A stretch of DNA of 56,129 nt from Bacteroides nordii WAL 11050 = JCM 12987 (GCA_000613465.1 BAJA01000036.1:1-56129); one strand, 5' to 3'. Positions 11,780 through 22,093 are shown, numbered from the stretch's first letter. A program made the numbers and translations. The notes: a model not told the origin generated them from the letters alone.

Positions 11780-13274
11780 AACTAAAATGATTATGAGGAA
11801 GATTAAGAATATACTGGCGATTGTCTGGGCAGCTTGTTTTTTACTGGTCTTAATTTCGGCTTGTAAAGAGGATGATAAGGATGCTTTGTTACCTAATCAG
11901 GGAGAAATTTGTTTCCAGTTTACCAAAATAACAACCTATACATTGGCTGATCTGGACGATATTGCTACCGTAAAGATTGTGTTAGAGAAGGACGGGGTAA
12001 AAATAGAACTGCCCAGTTACCCGCTTACGGGAAACACTGAATTACTGTCTACTGAAAAAGTAAGATTAGAAGAAGGACATTATAAACTTTTAAGTTATCG
12101 GGCTTTTGGTAAGGATGCTAATTTAATTGAGAATCTGGATATTACTTTGACAGAAGATAATGAGTTTGATGTGAAAGTAGGAGAACTACAGGAATATATT
12201 TTACCGGTAAAGGTAAAAACAGTTGTTGATCCTACTAACAATTATACCAACGTCCTTTTTGCTATTTGCAAAGAGGTATTGGGGGACGATAGAAGTAAGT
12301 GGCCACCTTCTTGGGATGTGGAAGAAACATTGGATACCTGGGCCGGACTCTCGTTTGAGACGGATGATTATGGAAATTTGCTTTATATTACTGATTTGGA
12401 TATTGACGGCGACGGGAATCTGCCTGAATTCAAACATATGAAAAAACTGTCCCGGGCGATTATCAACTTCCCGAGTATGACAGGACTGCACATCAGTAAT
12501 TGCGATCTGGAAGAACTTCCTGATAATATTGGTGAATCGAGGATTGCTTCTATTTACATTGAGAATACTAATTTCAGCACCTTTCCAAAGTCTTTCTGGG
12601 ATATGAAAAAACTGAATGATCTGACACTGATAAACAATAAAGTGACGGAACTTCCAGAATCGATAGGTGAGATTAAGACGCTGAGAACCATTGATGTGAT
12701 TAATGAGAAGGTTAGCAAAATACCGGCAAGCATTGTCAATCTGACGGAATTGGTCAGCTTGCGTTTTATAAATACTGAAATAAGTGAACTCCCCGATGTA
12801 TTTGATCAGTTGTACAAAATATCAACGTTGGATATGCGCAATAATAAGAACCTGAAATCGCTGCCTCCTTCTATAGCCAATACAGTAATTGGTGAAGAAG
12901 GCAACCGAACCCGTAAATATCTGCGTGGCATGTTATTGGATGGATGTTCTTTTACCTCTATACCTAAAGAGGTACAGCATGAAAATATGCAACTATTGTC
13001 TATGGCTGATAATCAGATCCAATCTGTGACAAAAGAAGAATTAGAGAAAATGCCCAATTTGCATTCATTGATATTAGATGGTAATAAATTACCATCATTT
13101 CCTGCTATGAAAAGTGATAAGTTGTTGATGTTGAGTTTGATTAATTGCGGATTGAAGGCTGCTGATATAGATCGGAGTAATCTGCCTAATCTGAGGTTCC
13201 TGTTTATGACACAGGAAGAATATGATGCGGTAATGAAGGGTTACGAAGTGAATGCGGATTATCTGCTTAAATAA
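11772..13274 (+). CDS. Leucine-rich-repeat surface lipoprotein
   Basis: A protein of up to 500 residues. The first ATG (11772) overlaps the preceding stop, but the ATGs at 11787 or 11793 would give a more usual signal peptide, MRKIKNILAIVWAACFLL, ending LISAC then KEDDKD. An N-terminal DUF4458-like part (about 35-150) is followed by LRRs (IINFPSMTGLHISNCDLEELP, LTLINNKVTELPESIGEI, LILDGNKLPSFP). It is the third LRR lipoprotein of the cluster, similar in plan to the 7447-10056 product but shorter. The binding partner is unknown. Confidence 0.82.
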   Translation: MIKTKMIMRKIKNILAIVWAACFLLVLISACKEDDKDALLPNQGEICFQFTKITTYTLADLDDIATVKIVLEKDGVKIELPSYPLTGNTELLSTEKVRLEEGHYKLLSYRAFGKDANLIENLDITLTEDNEFDVKVGELQEYILPVKVKTVVDPTNNYTNVLFAICKEVLGDDRSKWPPSWDVEETLDTWAGLSFETDDYGNLLYITDLDIDGDGNLPEFKHMKKLSRAIINFPSMTGLHISNCDLEELPDNIGESRIASIYIENTNFSTFPKSFWDMKKLNDLTLINNKVTELPESIGEIKTLRTIDVINEKVSKIPASIVNLTELVSLRFINTEISELPDVFDQLYKISTLDMRNNKNLKSLPPSIANTVIGEEGNRTRKYLRGMLLDGCSFTSIPKEVQHENMQLLSMADNQIQSVTKEELEKMPNLHSLILDGNKLPSFPAMKSDKLLMLSLINCGLKAADIDRSNLPNLRFLFMTQEEYDAVMKGYEVNADYLLK

Positions 13275-13278
13275 TAAA

Positions 13279-13360
13279 TTACTCTCTCTTGAAGAAAGTT
13301 GTTAGGAAGGTTGTCGTTGTGAAACCATAGGCCTTCCGAAGCAACTTTATAGAGAGTTAT
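13279..13360 (+). repeat. Long imperfect hairpin between lipoprotein genes
   Basis: The left arm (about 13281-13310) and right arm (about 13332-13356) pair in blocks: actctct with agagagt, aaagttg with caacttt, and ggaagg with ccttcc, around a loop of about 20 bases. There is only a short T stretch after it (ttatttt). It could be a terminator, an RNA-processing or stability element that splits the operon here, or a dispersed repeat. Confidence 0.55.
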
Positions 13361-13378
13361 TTTAATATAAGAATAAGA

Positions 13379-14446
13379 ATGAAGACTTTAAACTGTACTA
13401 TTACCATACTATTAGGCTGTATATGTGCGGTCTTTACTGCTTGTAAGGACGACGACCTTATTGTGCAACCGGTTACTCCATATGAAAAGCAATATGGTGA
13501 AGCAACTGTTGTGTGGGAGGCTACTCATCAGAGCTTGTTCAATTTTAAGGGAAACCCACTCTATGTGCAGGTGTCAGAAGAGAGCACGAACGAAGACCTG
13601 GCAGTATTCAATACAACCAAGAAATATTTGTTCGACACACGCGGACACTTACTAATCTATAATCCAATTAATGAACTTGTTGACGCATCCTCCGGCTTAA
13701 CGAGAGGATGGGGGACTACCGGTGACGCAACGAGATATTCTTATGGATATGATTCTGCAGGGAGGTTGGCGGTAGTTACCGAAACGGAGTTGGGAGGTAC
13801 TTCCGTCGTTTATGAATTGAAATACGGCACTCATGCTGTATACGTACCTTTTCCTTTCTCATTTGCTGGTTTACCTCTCTTCTTGCTGAAAGGATTGGTC
13901 TCGGTAGAAGGTGACAATGGCTTCAAATACGAATTTGATGGAGAGAAAGCTGTTTGTGAAACAGATAGCTGGATGGGGATTGCCCGAACAGAGTACTTGT
14001 TTCGGAACTCTTACCCGTCAATGTGTACCAAGCAGCTGATCAGAGGAGACGAGGTACTTCAGCATGAAGAAACGGTCTATGCTTTCGGAGAGAAAGGTGT
14101 GTTACTTGGAATGACAACTTCTGCTCGTACCAATGATGATCCCGACATGGTTCAGAAGCGATCAGTGGTTTATGCTTCTCCCCGGTTGCAGGTACAGGTA
14201 ACGGAAGTTGCCTATGAAGCCGGATTGGCACAGGAAAGAACTGTGTATACATATACAGAAGAGGGTTTTCTACTCTCTGCTACGAAGAGTGATAACGAGG
14301 GAAATACGGCATCTGTTCATTTGAACGCTTATGAACTGGATGCGCAAGGAAACTGGATTTCTGCGGAACGTGCCGTCGAGGGCTACTTTAATGATTACTG
14401 GCCGGAGGGCACGATGACTTTGAAACAAGAATTTTCTTATAAATAA
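13379..14446 (+). CDS. Lipoprotein with YD-repeat-like segments, function unknown
   Basis: A 355-residue lipoprotein (lipobox FTAC, Cys about 21, then KDDD). The middle and C-terminal parts contain short tyrosine/glycine-rich strands such as YSYGYDSAGRLAVVTE and YTYTEEGFLLSATKSDNEGN, which resemble RHS/YD repeats, and the end has DAQGNWISAERAVEGY. I do not recognise a named family. It is separated from the LRR genes by a 105-bp gap that contains a hairpin, so it may be transcribed separately or at a reduced level. It probably sits in the outer membrane. Confidence 0.7.
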   Translation: MKTLNCTITILLGCICAVFTACKDDDLIVQPVTPYEKQYGEATVVWEATHQSLFNFKGNPLYVQVSEESTNEDLAVFNTTKKYLFDTRGHLLIYNPINELVDASSGLTRGWGTTGDATRYSYGYDSAGRLAVVTETELGGTSVVYELKYGTHAVYVPFPFSFAGLPLFLLKGLVSVEGDNGFKYEFDGEKAVCETDSWMGIARTEYLFRNSYPSMCTKQLIRGDEVLQHEETVYAFGEKGVLLGMTTSARTNDDPDMVQKRSVVYASPRLQVQVTEVAYEAGLAQERTVYTYTEEGFLLSATKSDNEGNTASVHLNAYELDAQGNWISAERAVEGYFNDYWPEGTMTLKQEFSYK

Positions 14447-14475
14447 ACTTAGTATTAATTAAAATTTAGTGTAAC

Positions 14476-17400
14476 ATGGGAAAAAAGAACTACTACTTCT
14501 TGCTAATGTTTGTCATGATGAACATTATGGCAGTGGCTACATCTACCGTAAAGGCGGAGGCGTGGGATGGTTCGTGGAGAACTATCAAATTTGAATCCGG
14601 GGAGGATGAGATAAATTTAGAGTTTACAGCTCCTGAAGCTAAAACTTATACTTTTAAGAGCAATACCCAAGAGTTTGGGATAAAAATTAAAGCTGTATGT
14701 GGAGATGTGACCGAGTGGTCTGATGCACTTTATGATTGGTTTGGTGCAACAGTCAGCATTGGGGCTAAAGCTAATGAAGTTATTAAGTTGACAGTTGTAA
14801 CTGATGGAGAAGAATTTTTCCCTGTAATAGTGCCAATGGAATTGGTTAAAGACAGTGGGGATGATACTGCCTGGATGGTACAAAGAAAGATATTACTATT
14901 ACCGGAGCTGATGACGCAATAACTTTAACATTTACTCCTACTGAATCAAAACAATATACTTTTAAGTGTGATACAAAAAGTTATGCAGTAAAAATAAAGG
15001 CTACTTGGGAAGGACAGAGTTCTGCAGCATGGTCTGAGGGACTTTTCGATTGGGCTGGCGCAACGTTAACAGTAGATGCTGTTAAAGACCGGGTTATTAC
15101 ATTAACAATAACCGCAGCAGATGAAGAGTCATATCCTGTAACTTTCCCGCTTGAACTGAGTGATGGTAGCGGTGATGATGATACTCCCGCTGGGCCTTGG
15201 GATGGAACTACTATGGCTATTACTTTAAACGATGCTAATACTTCTAAAACATTCAGTTATACAGCTACTCAAAATGAAATGTTCTATCTCTTTTCTAAAG
15301 CTGAGGCTTATGATGTGAAATTTGCAGGTGGAGTAGTTGGAGAGCCTGATCTTGTATTAGAGTGGGAGGCTTATGATAATCTGGTCGGTGGCTATTCGGC
15401 CATAAAGCTGATGGAAGGCGATGTTCTGAAATTTACTGTGACTTCTACCGAGTTCTTGGAAGGACAAGGTGCAGATTTTCCTCGTAAATTTTCAATTAGT
15501 AGTTTAGTTGTACCGGTATCAGGCTTCTTCCTGCCGGGATCAACTTTTGAGAATGCAGTCGGCTTGCAACCGGATGTAGAGACAATTATTCCTGTAAACG
15601 AGAATACTAATGTAGATGAATTTCCTGATTTTGCAAGTTATTCGGAATTGTCCTGGTTGCAATTTACAGCACCGATTACAGGGCTTGCCAATATAGATAT
15701 TGAGCAGTATGTACTGTTTGTATATGAAGGAGAAGATAAAATTGGAGCTTTAGATTATAAACCGATGATGGTTGTACAGGATGAAAATAATAATAGCCAT
15801 AAATTTGCAGTAAAAGCCAATACTACTTATTATGTAGTAACTACTAATAATCGTCCAACAAAGGCAACTTTGAAGCTTACGGAAGTTGAAGAAGGTAATG
15901 ATTGTATCGTACCTATTCATATCAATTCTACGACTTCAGCTCTTTCTGTGAAAGCAGGGGCTACCTGGTATAACTATACTATAACCAAGAGTGAAGATAG
16001 TGCACTTAATCTGTTGGAATTGGCTTCTAATAAGGGGTGGACAGGAACAATCAGCTATTATGTGGATTGTTCAGATGCCGAGCCTGTGGTAAATGAAGTG
16101 GCAGCTGGTGCTAAATCATACTTTGAAATGGAGACTACCAGAACTAATTATCTTATCTGTGTAAACAGTGCTAATGCTGTTGAGGATGCTATTAAGTTAG
16201 TGCAGCGTGATCCCAAACCAGGTGAGGCGAAAGTCAATCCGTTAAATGCTAAATTAGGTGATAACGAATATGGTGGTGAAAAACGTAATTATTGGTTTAA
16301 GTATATTGCTACTCAGGATTGTATGTTGAAACTTACTTATCCGGAAGATGCATTGACTATGATAACTTTGAATTCCGGTACAACGAATATTGCTAATTAT
16401 GGTTCTACAAGCTGTATAGTGAGAGTAAATGCAGGCGAAGAGTATAGAATGAGATTTGTGGCATCAAGTACAGATAAGGCTACATTCACAGTTGTTGAAG
16501 ATGAGAATATTCCATTAGGAGATTATTGCGATTATCCGAGACCGTTTAATCTGGATGAAGATATTGTAATGAAGAACCGGGACGCTCGGGAAGAATGGTA
16601 TCTATTTACCGCTCCTGATGATGGTACTGTAGAATTTGAAGTGGAAGATAAAATATGGGTTAGAGATCACTGGTCATGTGGCATAGTAAAAGAATGTGGT
16701 ACTACACAGGATAAATTGTCGTTTGAAGAATTGATGGGAAGGCTTACTTACCGTTATTCTGTAATCAAAGGCGAAACATATCGGTTTACTGTTTATCAGT
16801 TTAAGAATGAAGAAGGAGCAGATATTGTAATCAAAACTAAGTTTACTGCAGCAGGTGAAGGCGAATCTTGTGACAAAGCCATCAGTATCGATTTTGATAA
16901 AACTGTGATATGCAAAGATGTTGCCAGTGAGACATGGTATGAATTTGTTGCTCCTGAAATTGGCGAATACTACCTGGTAAGTTCATTGGGACAAGGTGCT
17001 GGTGTATCTTATAAGATTAATGATTGTAGTACAAAAGCTACAGCCGCAGAAGTGAAAGACTTTATGTATGGAAGAGCGTATACAACACTAAATCTGGTAA
17101 AAGACCAAGTTGTAAAAATATGCGCTATTATATCAAAGGATAAGCCGGAAGATCAGGATTATGATTATTCATTAATTGTAAGAAAGAAAGCTCAGGGCGA
17201 TGATTTGGAAACTCCGTTTGTTGCTAAGGCTGGAGAATATTATGCATTGGGTGCCGGAAATGTAACAACTGCAGCTACTCTGGAAGGATATGTTTATTCT
17301 ATCACTACCACAGATGATAAACTGGAATTTACTATTCTTACTAAAGAGGCATATTTTAGTGGAAACTTCTTCGTTTATTATGAAGGAAACAGAATTGGAT

Positions 17401-17813
17401 TTACTCCGGCCAAGGTCAAAACAGATAATGGGGATGGTACATATACTTATACCTATACGTTGACTAATACAGCTATTGAAGCGGGTAAAACTTATACTGT
17501 TCTCTTCCCGTTCACTGTAGATGGTTTCAATCTGGGTACTTCGTTGATTACAGGAATCGAATCAACCGAATCTTCTGATAAGATTATTGTTTGTCCTAAT
17601 CCGAATGACGGAAACTTCCGGGTTACTTTAGGTGAACTGGCTACCAATGGTGCTTTGGTTGAAGTTATTAATATGGCAGGTGTAGTTATTTATAAAGAAT
17701 ATACAACGTCAACTATGTTTTCTGTAAATCTGAAAGGTATTACAGCAGGGGTTTACTTTGTCAGGGTATATGCTGATGGTAAAAATGCAGTTGCTAAGCT
17801 GATTGTTCGTTAA
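14476..17813 (+). CDS. Large repeat protein with type 9 secretion sorting tail (one frameshift)
   Basis: A signal peptide (about 1-28) leads into three tandem domains of about 100 residues, each starting with WDG: WDGSWRTIKF, WDGTKKDITI and WDGTTMAITL. Several larger beta-rich repeats follow (about 340-1020). The last 80 or so residues are a typical Por secretion (type A) sorting domain: CPNPNDGNFRVTLGEL, then GVVIYKEYTT and ITAGVYFVRVYADGKNAVAKL. One G is missing near 14873; restoring it (GCC TGG GAT GGT) opens the second WDG repeat and joins the two reading frames. The repaired length is about 1112 residues. It is likely cell-surface or secreted, the last gene of the lipoprotein cluster, and followed by a terminator. 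Its role is unknown. Confidence 0.82.
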
Positions 17814-17840
17814 TCGTTTGTCTGGTTATATTATAAAGAA

Positions 17841-17871
17841 TCCTCTTGCCTTCTGGCAGGGGGATTTTTTT
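17841..17871 (+). terminator. Intrinsic terminator after the lipoprotein cluster
   Basis: A 10-bp stem with two G-U pairs (tcctcttgcc / ggcaggggga), a 4-base loop and a run of seven T residues. It separates the SusC/SusD-lipoprotein cluster from guaB. Confidence 0.85.
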
Positions 17872-17880
17872 ATTTCTATT

Positions 17881-17912
17881 TTTGTCTGTATTGAATAAAA
17901 ACCGTATATTTG
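17881..17912 (+). promoter_or_regulatory. Bacteroides-type promoter for guaB
   Basis: TTTG at 17881-17884 and TATATTTG at 17905-17912 with 20 bp between them match the Bacteroides -33/-7 consensus (TTTG, TAnnTTTG). The guaB ATG lies 29 bases downstream, so the leader is short. Confidence 0.8.
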
Positions 17913-17941
17913 CACGCAATAAATTTTAAACGCATAGCCCT

Positions 17942-19417
17942 ATGTCATTTATTGCTGATAAGATTGTAATGGATGGATTAACGTATGATGACGTTTTGTT
18001 AATCCCTGCCTATTCAGAAGTTTTACCGCGCACTGTCGAGCTCTCGACAAAGTTTTCAAGAAATATTGAGTTAAAAATTCCTTTTGTTACCGCCGCTATG
18101 GATACGGTTACCGAGGCTAAAATGGCTATTGCTATAGCTCGTGAAGGAGGAATTGGTGTAATTCATAAAAATATGCCGATAAAAGATCAGGCTAAACAGG
18201 TTGCCACTGTGAAGCGTGCTGAAAATGGTATGATTTATGATCCGGTGACTATCAAAAAGGGGTCCACTGTACGTGATGCACTTGCTTTGATGGCTGAATA
18301 TAAGATTGGTGGTATTCCGGTAGTAGATGATAACAGATATCTGGTTGGTATTGTAACCAATCGTGACCTTCGTTTTGAACGTGATATGGATAAACATATC
18401 GATGAAGTAATGACAAAAGACAGGCTGATAACTACTAATCAGTCTACTGACTTGGAAGCTGCTGCACAAATCCTGCAAAAATATAAGATAGAAAAGCTAC
18501 CGGTAGTTGATAAGGATAACAAACTTATTGGATTGGTAACCTACAAAGATATCACCAAGGCAAAAGATAAACCGATGGCTTGTAAAGATTCTAAGGGGCG
18601 TTTGCGTGTAGCTGCCGGTGTTGGAGTGACTGCCGATACGATGGAACGTATGCAGGCTTTGGTCGATGCCGGAGTGGATGCTATTGTGATTGATACAGCT
18701 CATGGCCATTCTAAATTTGTAATTGAAAAATTGAAGGAAGCAAAGAACCGTTTTCCGAACATTGATATTGTTGTAGGTAATATTGCTACCGGAGAAGCTG
18801 CTAAAGCTTTGGTTGAAGCTGGGGCTGATGGTGTAAAGGTTGGTATTGGACCAGGCTCTATTTGCACTACACGCGTAGTGGCCGGTGTGGGTGTACCTCA
18901 ATTATCTGCTGTCTATGATGTAGCAAAAGCTTTGAAAGGTACAGGTGTTCCTTTGATTGCAGATGGCGGACTTCGTTACTCAGGTGATGTTGTAAAAGCA
19001 CTTGCAGCTGGAGGGTATTCTGTCATGATCGGTTCTCTGGTTGCCGGTACAGAAGAAAGTCCGGGTGAAACTATTATTTTTAATGGACGTAAATTTAAGT
19101 CATATCGTGGCATGGGCTCTTTAGAAGCGATGGAAAACGGATCGAAAGACCGCTATTTTCAGAGTGGAGAAGCAGATGTGAAGAAACTTGTTCCGGAAGG
19201 TATTGCTGCACGTGTTCCTTATAAAGGGACACTGTTTGAAGTGATTTATCAGTTGACCGGTGGCTTGCGTGCAGGTATGGGGTATTGTGGTGCGCAGAAT
19301 ATTGAAAAGTTACATGATGCTAAATTTACACGTATTACGAATGCAGGTGTGATGGAGAGCCATCCTCATGATGTAACAATTACAAGCGAGTCGCCTAACT
19401 ATAGTCGTCCGGAATAA
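17942..19417 (+). CDS. guaB: Inosine-5'-monophosphate dehydrogenase
   Basis: It oxidises IMP to XMP with NAD+, the first committed step of GMP synthesis, in the cytoplasm. The 491-residue length is normal. Two CBS domains sit inside the TIM barrel (about 95-205). The catalytic loop GPGSICTTRVVAGVG carries the active-site cysteine near residue 308, followed by LIADGGLRYSGD and the flap region KSYRGMGSLEAM. It has its own promoter and is followed by about 200 bases of hairpin-rich sequence before the chaperone genes. Confidence 0.98.
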   Translation: MSFIADKIVMDGLTYDDVLLIPAYSEVLPRTVELSTKFSRNIELKIPFVTAAMDTVTEAKMAIAIAREGGIGVIHKNMPIKDQAKQVATVKRAENGMIYDPVTIKKGSTVRDALALMAEYKIGGIPVVDDNRYLVGIVTNRDLRFERDMDKHIDEVMTKDRLITTNQSTDLEAAAQILQKYKIEKLPVVDKDNKLIGLVTYKDITKAKDKPMACKDSKGRLRVAAGVGVTADTMERMQALVDAGVDAIVIDTAHGHSKFVIEKLKEAKNRFPNIDIVVGNIATGEAAKALVEAGADGVKVGIGPGSICTTRVVAGVGVPQLSAVYDVAKALKGTGVPLIADGGLRYSGDVVKALAAGGYSVMIGSLVAGTEESPGETIIFNGRKFKSYRGMGSLEAMENGSKDRYFQSGEADVKKLVPEGIAARVPYKGTLFEVIYQLTGGLRAGMGYCGAQNIEKLHDAKFTRITNAGVMESHPHDVTITSESPNYSRPE

Positions 19418-19466
19418 TATAATTCTCGATAACGTGGGAGCTGCTAAGTTACCACGAGTTGATGCG

Positions 19467-19531
19467 GAGTCTCACAGAGTTATTTTTCTTCTATCGCATA
19501 GTAGGAAAAAGAATAATACTCTGTGGGACTC
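19467..19531. repeat. Inverted repeat in the guaB to PPIase gap
   Basis: Arms 19467-19480 (gagtctcacagagt) and 19518-19531 (actctgtgggactc) pair over 14 bp with one G-U, and the pairing may continue through the A/T-rich inner parts. It lies in the 215-base gap after guaB and may act as a terminator or be a dispersed repeat. The phrase 'cacagagt' recurs in other intergenic hairpins of Bacteroides, from memory. Confidence 0.55.
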
Positions 19532-19632
19532 TGTTTTACTCGGTAGGAAGTCCGGCTTTTTATTATCGTTAAATACAATTTTTCCAATCTTTCAGCGTTT
19601 AATAAAACGTATGTATATAAACGAAGCTTTGT

Positions 19633-21180
19633 ATGAAAAGAAACTTGGTTTTATTAGTAACCTGTCTATTGGGACTTTCTGCTGTAGCACAGCAAGATCC
19701 TGTATTGATGCGGATAAACGGAAAAGATGTAACTCGTTCTGAGTTTGAGTATATCTATAATAAGAATAACTCTCTTAATGAACAAGAGTCAAAAACGCTT
19801 GATGAGTATGTTGATCTTTTTGTCAACTTTAAGTTGAAAGTTGCGGCTGCCGAAGCTGCTGGCATTGATACCACCCGGACTTTCCGGGAAGAACTGGAAG
19901 GATATCGCAGGCAATTAGCGAAATCTTATTTGACGGATGAAGAAGCCGAAGAAGCTTATGTGCGTCAATTTTATGATGAAATGAAAGCTAAATCCCGGGC
20001 TGGCTATGTACAGGTGATGCATATCTTTAAATACCTTCCTCAAACTGTATCAAAATCGTATCTGAATGAAACGGAAGTTCGGATGGATTCAATTTATAAA
20101 GTGCTATCTGCTGCGCCGAATACGGATGACTTTGCAACTTATGTAGAAAAGTTCTCAGATGATAAGAAACCGTTTTGGGTGGGGTTTCTTCAGACACCGG
20201 AAGAGTTTGAAGATGTTGTTTTCTCTTTGAATAAAGGAGAAATATCCAAGCCTTTTTTCACTCCTCAAGGCATGCATATAACAAAAGTTCTTGATACTAA
20301 AGAGTTGCCTTCGTTTGAAGAAATAAAGGGAGAAATAGCCCGTCGGCTTGCTCGTAAATTCGGAGTTGACAAAGGCACGGAGTCAATGGTAGAAAAATTA
20401 AAGAAAGAATATAACTACCAGGTGGATGATGAAGGAATGAAAGAATTGTTGTCTAAGGGTGAAACAGACAAAACGCTCTTTACATTGGATAATCATTCGT
20501 ATACCGGTTTGGATTTTAAAAGTTTTGCAACGTCGTTTCCCAGAGGGCTTAAAACACAAGTGGATGCTTTTGTTTTAAAAACTGTATTGGATTATGAGAA
20601 TGGACGTTTGGAACAGAAATATCCGGCTTTCCGGTTGTTGATGCAGGAATATAAAGAGGGGATGTTGCTGTTTGAGATTAGTAATCGTGAGGTTTGGGAG
20701 CGCGCAGTGGCCGATGAACCCGGACAAATAGCTTATTTTACTTCTCATAAGTCAAATTATAAATGGAAAGAGCCGCGTTATAAAGGCGTTGTAGTGCATT
20801 GTGCCGATAAAAAAATGGCCAAGCAGATTAAGAAATTAATTCGGAAACTTCCTGAAGAAGTATGGACAGATACGATAGCAAAAACTTTTAATGATTCTGT
20901 AGAAGTTGTTAAAGTGGAGGGAGGCGTGTTTGCTAAAGGTGATAATAAATATGTAGATAAACTGGTATTTAAAACCGGAAGCTTTGATTCTCTGGAGTCT
21001 TATCCTTTTACTACTGTTTTTGGTGAAAAACGGAAAGGTCCTGATAGCTATACAGAAGTGCGAGGGCCGCTTGCAGCCGACTATCAGAACTTCCTTGATT
21101 CGCTTTGGATAAAGCGTTTACGCGAAGAAAGTAAGGTTGAAATTAACCAAGAGGTTTTAAAAACAGTTAATAACCACTGA
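19633..21180 (+). CDS. Periplasmic peptidyl-prolyl cis-trans isomerase (SurA/PpiC type)
   Basis: A 515-residue protein with a signal peptide ending LSAVAQQ (about 1-20). The N-terminal part has SurA-type helices (MRINGKDVTRSEFEYIYNKNN, then LFVNFKLKVAAAEAAGID). A parvulin-like region follows (about 115-225: VQVMHIFKYLP, KKPFWVGFLQTPEEFEDVVF, GEISKPFFTPQGMHI). The C-terminal part (about 300-510) is less conserved. It is expected to help fold outer membrane proteins. It is the first of three chaperone-type genes in a row (19633-23484), probably one operon with the OstA-like gene. Confidence 0.88.
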   Translation: MKRNLVLLVTCLLGLSAVAQQDPVLMRINGKDVTRSEFEYIYNKNNSLNEQESKTLDEYVDLFVNFKLKVAAAEAAGIDTTRTFREELEGYRRQLAKSYLTDEEAEEAYVRQFYDEMKAKSRAGYVQVMHIFKYLPQTVSKSYLNETEVRMDSIYKVLSAAPNTDDFATYVEKFSDDKKPFWVGFLQTPEEFEDVVFSLNKGEISKPFFTPQGMHITKVLDTKELPSFEEIKGEIARRLARKFGVDKGTESMVEKLKKEYNYQVDDEGMKELLSKGETDKTLFTLDNHSYTGLDFKSFATSFPRGLKTQVDAFVLKTVLDYENGRLEQKYPAFRLLMQEYKEGMLLFEISNREVWERAVADEPGQIAYFTSHKSNYKWKEPRYKGVVVHCADKKMAKQIKKLIRKLPEEVWTDTIAKTFNDSVEVVKVEGGVFAKGDNKYVDKLVFKTGSFDSLESYPFTTVFGEKRKGPDSYTEVRGPLAADYQNFLDSLWIKRLREESKVEINQEVLKTVNNH

Positions 21181-21238
21181 TATAACCGATTATTGCATTA
21201 TCTTCGTACCTTGAATATAAGTATAATTTCAGTTGACA

Positions 21239-22084
21239 ATGCGAATAACGGGCCTCTTGCTGGTTTCTCTCTTTTTCTGTATATCATGTACTGAGAAGCA
21301 TGATCATAGGGGAAAAACACCTCTGGTAGAGGTTAATGGAACTTTTTTATACAAAGAGGACCTTCAATCTGTGCTTCCTGCCGGGTTGACTAAAGACGAT
21401 AGTTTGCTTTTCGCTGAACATTATATACGCACTTGGGTTGAAGATCTTTTGTTGTATGAAAAGGCTCAGAATAACATTCCCGACAATGAGGAGATAGACC
21501 GTCTGGTGGAGAATTATCGTAAAGCATTGATTATGCATACTTATCAGGAGGAGTTAATCGGCCAGAGACTTACCAAAGATATCCCTGAACAGGAAATCGC
21601 TGAATATTACGAGAAAAACAAAGAACTTTTTAAACTGGATCGTCCTTTGGTGAAAGGATTGTTTATAAAAGTTCCGTTGACAGCACCACAGCTTACCAAT
21701 GTGCGTAAGTGGTATAAATCCGAAGCACAAGAAGCCGTAGAACATTTAGAGAAGTACAGCTTTCAGAATGCGGTGAAGTATGAATACTTTTATGATAAAT
21801 GGGTTTCATTGGCAGATATCCTCGATTTGATTCCTTTAAAGACAGATTCACCGGAAGAATATATCAACAAGAATCGGCATGTGGAGTTGAAAGATACCGC
21901 TTTTTATTATTTTCTTAACGTCAGTGATTATCGGGCGGTAGGAGAGCAGGAACCCTATGAGTTTGCAATGCCTGAAGCAAAAGATATGCTTGTTAATATA
22001 AAACGCGTAGACTTTATGCGCCAGGTAAAAGATGACTTGTATAAGCGGGCCATAGATCGGAAAAAGATTATATATAATTATTAA
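21239..22084 (+). CDS. SurA-like periplasmic lipoprotein chaperone
   Basis: I chose ATG 21239 over the TTG six bases upstream because it gives a clean lipoprotein signal (MRITGLLLVSLFFCISC, Cys about 17). The 281-residue product carries the SurA-type N-terminal region (PLVEVNGTFLYKEDLQSVLP, LLYEKAQNNIPDNEEIDRLV, IAEYYEKNKELFKLDRPLV) but no clear parvulin domain. A pure chaperone role in outer membrane protein assembly is inferred from that and from its place between two PPIase genes (10 bases to the next start). Confidence 0.8.
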   Translation: MRITGLLLVSLFFCISCTEKHDHRGKTPLVEVNGTFLYKEDLQSVLPAGLTKDDSLLFAEHYIRTWVEDLLLYEKAQNNIPDNEEIDRLVENYRKALIMHTYQEELIGQRLTKDIPEQEIAEYYEKNKELFKLDRPLVKGLFIKVPLTAPQLTNVRKWYKSEAQEAVEHLEKYSFQNAVKYEYFYDKWVSLADILDLIPLKTDSPEEYINKNRHVELKDTAFYYFLNVSDYRAVGEQEPYEFAMPEAKDMLVNIKRVDFMRQVKDDLYKRAIDRKKIIYNY

Positions 22085-22093
22085 ATACAAAGA

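Noticed and set aside
19434..19742. 102-residue ORF overlapping the start of the first PPIase gene
   Set aside because: It has no family features, is out of frame with the PPIase whose signal peptide begins at 19633, and covers the hairpin region after guaB.
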